A stretch of 64,000 nt of DNA from Eucalyptus grandis (lineage: Eukaryota > Streptophyta > Magnoliopsida > Myrtales > Myrtaceae): positions 7,712,199 through 7,776,198 of the forward strand of contig NC_052621.1 in the NCBI RefSeq assembly GCF_016545825.1. Direction: 5' to 3'. Within the stretch, counting starts at the first letter, position 1. Each line of letters starts with the position of its first letter. The notes below the pieces were generated by a model. That model was not told the DNA's origin. It worked only from the letters and a program-made list of their open reading frames with translations, and did not search any database. Positions 63,479 through 64,000 of the stretch are shown in pieces. A program made the position numbers and the translations under genes.

Positions 63479-64000
63479 AAGATCGAAGAAAGTTGGGATT
63501 CCCAATTATAGTGCAGCATTTATGGTCATGTAGCTTGTAACTATATCTTACAGAACACAGATGAGAAGACAATTTTTCATTGGGCATTTGTAATATCTCC
63601 TTGCAACAAGAAAAAAAAAAGCCTACGAGATTCAAGTATGTAATAATCATACTATGCCAACTATCCAACTCTTTCGATTTGCACAAGTTGAGGAAACTAT
63701 TATGCTCGAGCTAAGATTTACAATTAGTAGTGTTAAATTATGTCTCAAATTTGAATCCGCTGGACAAATACACATGGCCGAAGAAACAAAGTGCAGGTCA
63801 GACTTTGTGACGTCTTCGAATTTTGTTCCCCCCATTAATCCTATCTCCATGCGTACAAGGCAGAAGCCAAAAAAAGTGGCATGAGTGCTTTAATTTCCTT
63901 GATTCTCACACGGGACTGCAAGCGAAGTCAGAGAAGAGAGATTTGCTTCAGCCGAAAAAGATGCCTCCACGATCTTTGCATTAAACCCATAACCTGCTGC
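63479..64000 (+). other. 3' flank of the ABCG gene
   Basis: Probably the 3' UTR and downstream spacer. No further gene is visible before the window ends. Confidence 0.45.

Noticed and set aside
1..64000. Search for an undescribed multi-gene system
   Set aside because: The eight genes belong to unrelated housekeeping or surface-lipid functions, with ordinary spacing. I see no co-oriented cluster of novel genes.

Overview
The window is plant nuclear DNA. It has widely spaced multi-exon genes with GT-AG introns, GC-rich first exons and AT-rich introns, 5' leaders rich in GA and CT microsatellites, and many short inverted-repeat (MITE-like) elements. All recognised proteins are dicot-type. The repeat style suggests a woody rosid, possibly Myrtaceae such as Eucalyptus, but that taxon is inferred from general character only.

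Eight protein-coding genes are supported. From left to right they are: a 13-exon saccharopine-dehydrogenase-like oxidoreductase (+, 3.2-9.0 kb); a large TPR plus J-domain co-chaperone (-, 20.4-11.0 kb) with an apparent one-base deletion in its fifth coding exon; a small coiled-coil protein of unknown function (-, 23.0-22.6 kb); two tandem CCCH zinc-finger/RRM RNA-binding proteins (-, 30.9-26.6 kb and 40.8-37.9 kb) with matching seven-exon structures; a 90-residue PIG-Y-like subunit of the first enzyme of GPI-anchor synthesis (-, 46.9-45.2 kb), split by a 1.5 kb intron; the exon-junction-complex protein Y14 (+, 52.9-55.6 kb); and a CER5/ABCG12-ABCG15-type half ABC transporter (+, 58.5-63.5 kb). 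I joined every exon by reading donors, acceptors and phase by hand. Apart from the one frameshift, all joins are in frame.

Between genes lie AT-rich spacers with non-autonomous elements: a TTA-flanked Harbinger-like element at 47.5-48.8 kb, two AT-armed GC-cored elements at 50.5-52.2 kb, a small MITE family with copies at 1.4, 9.3 and 35.6 kb, a foldback element inside a co-chaperone intron (15.3-15.7 kb), a probable tRNA-derived SINE near 35 kb, a 215-bp tandem duplication at 50.1-50.5 kb and a perfect 53-bp tandem duplication at 24.96-25.07 kb. No reverse transcriptase, integrase or transposase is recognisable. No tRNA gene, rRNA gene or CRISPR array was seen.

The genes do not form a pathway. 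Two neighbour pairs match pairs I recall as adjacent in Arabidopsis: TPR16 with a CCCH/RRM gene (At5g12430/At5g12440) and CER5 with Y14 (At1g51500/At1g51510). The gene order is therefore probably old microsynteny. I found no convincing new biological system. The most useful points are the co-chaperone frameshift, a periodic motif array in its N-terminal region, the tandem CCCH/RRM pair, and the split PIG-Y gene that ORF-based annotation would miss.
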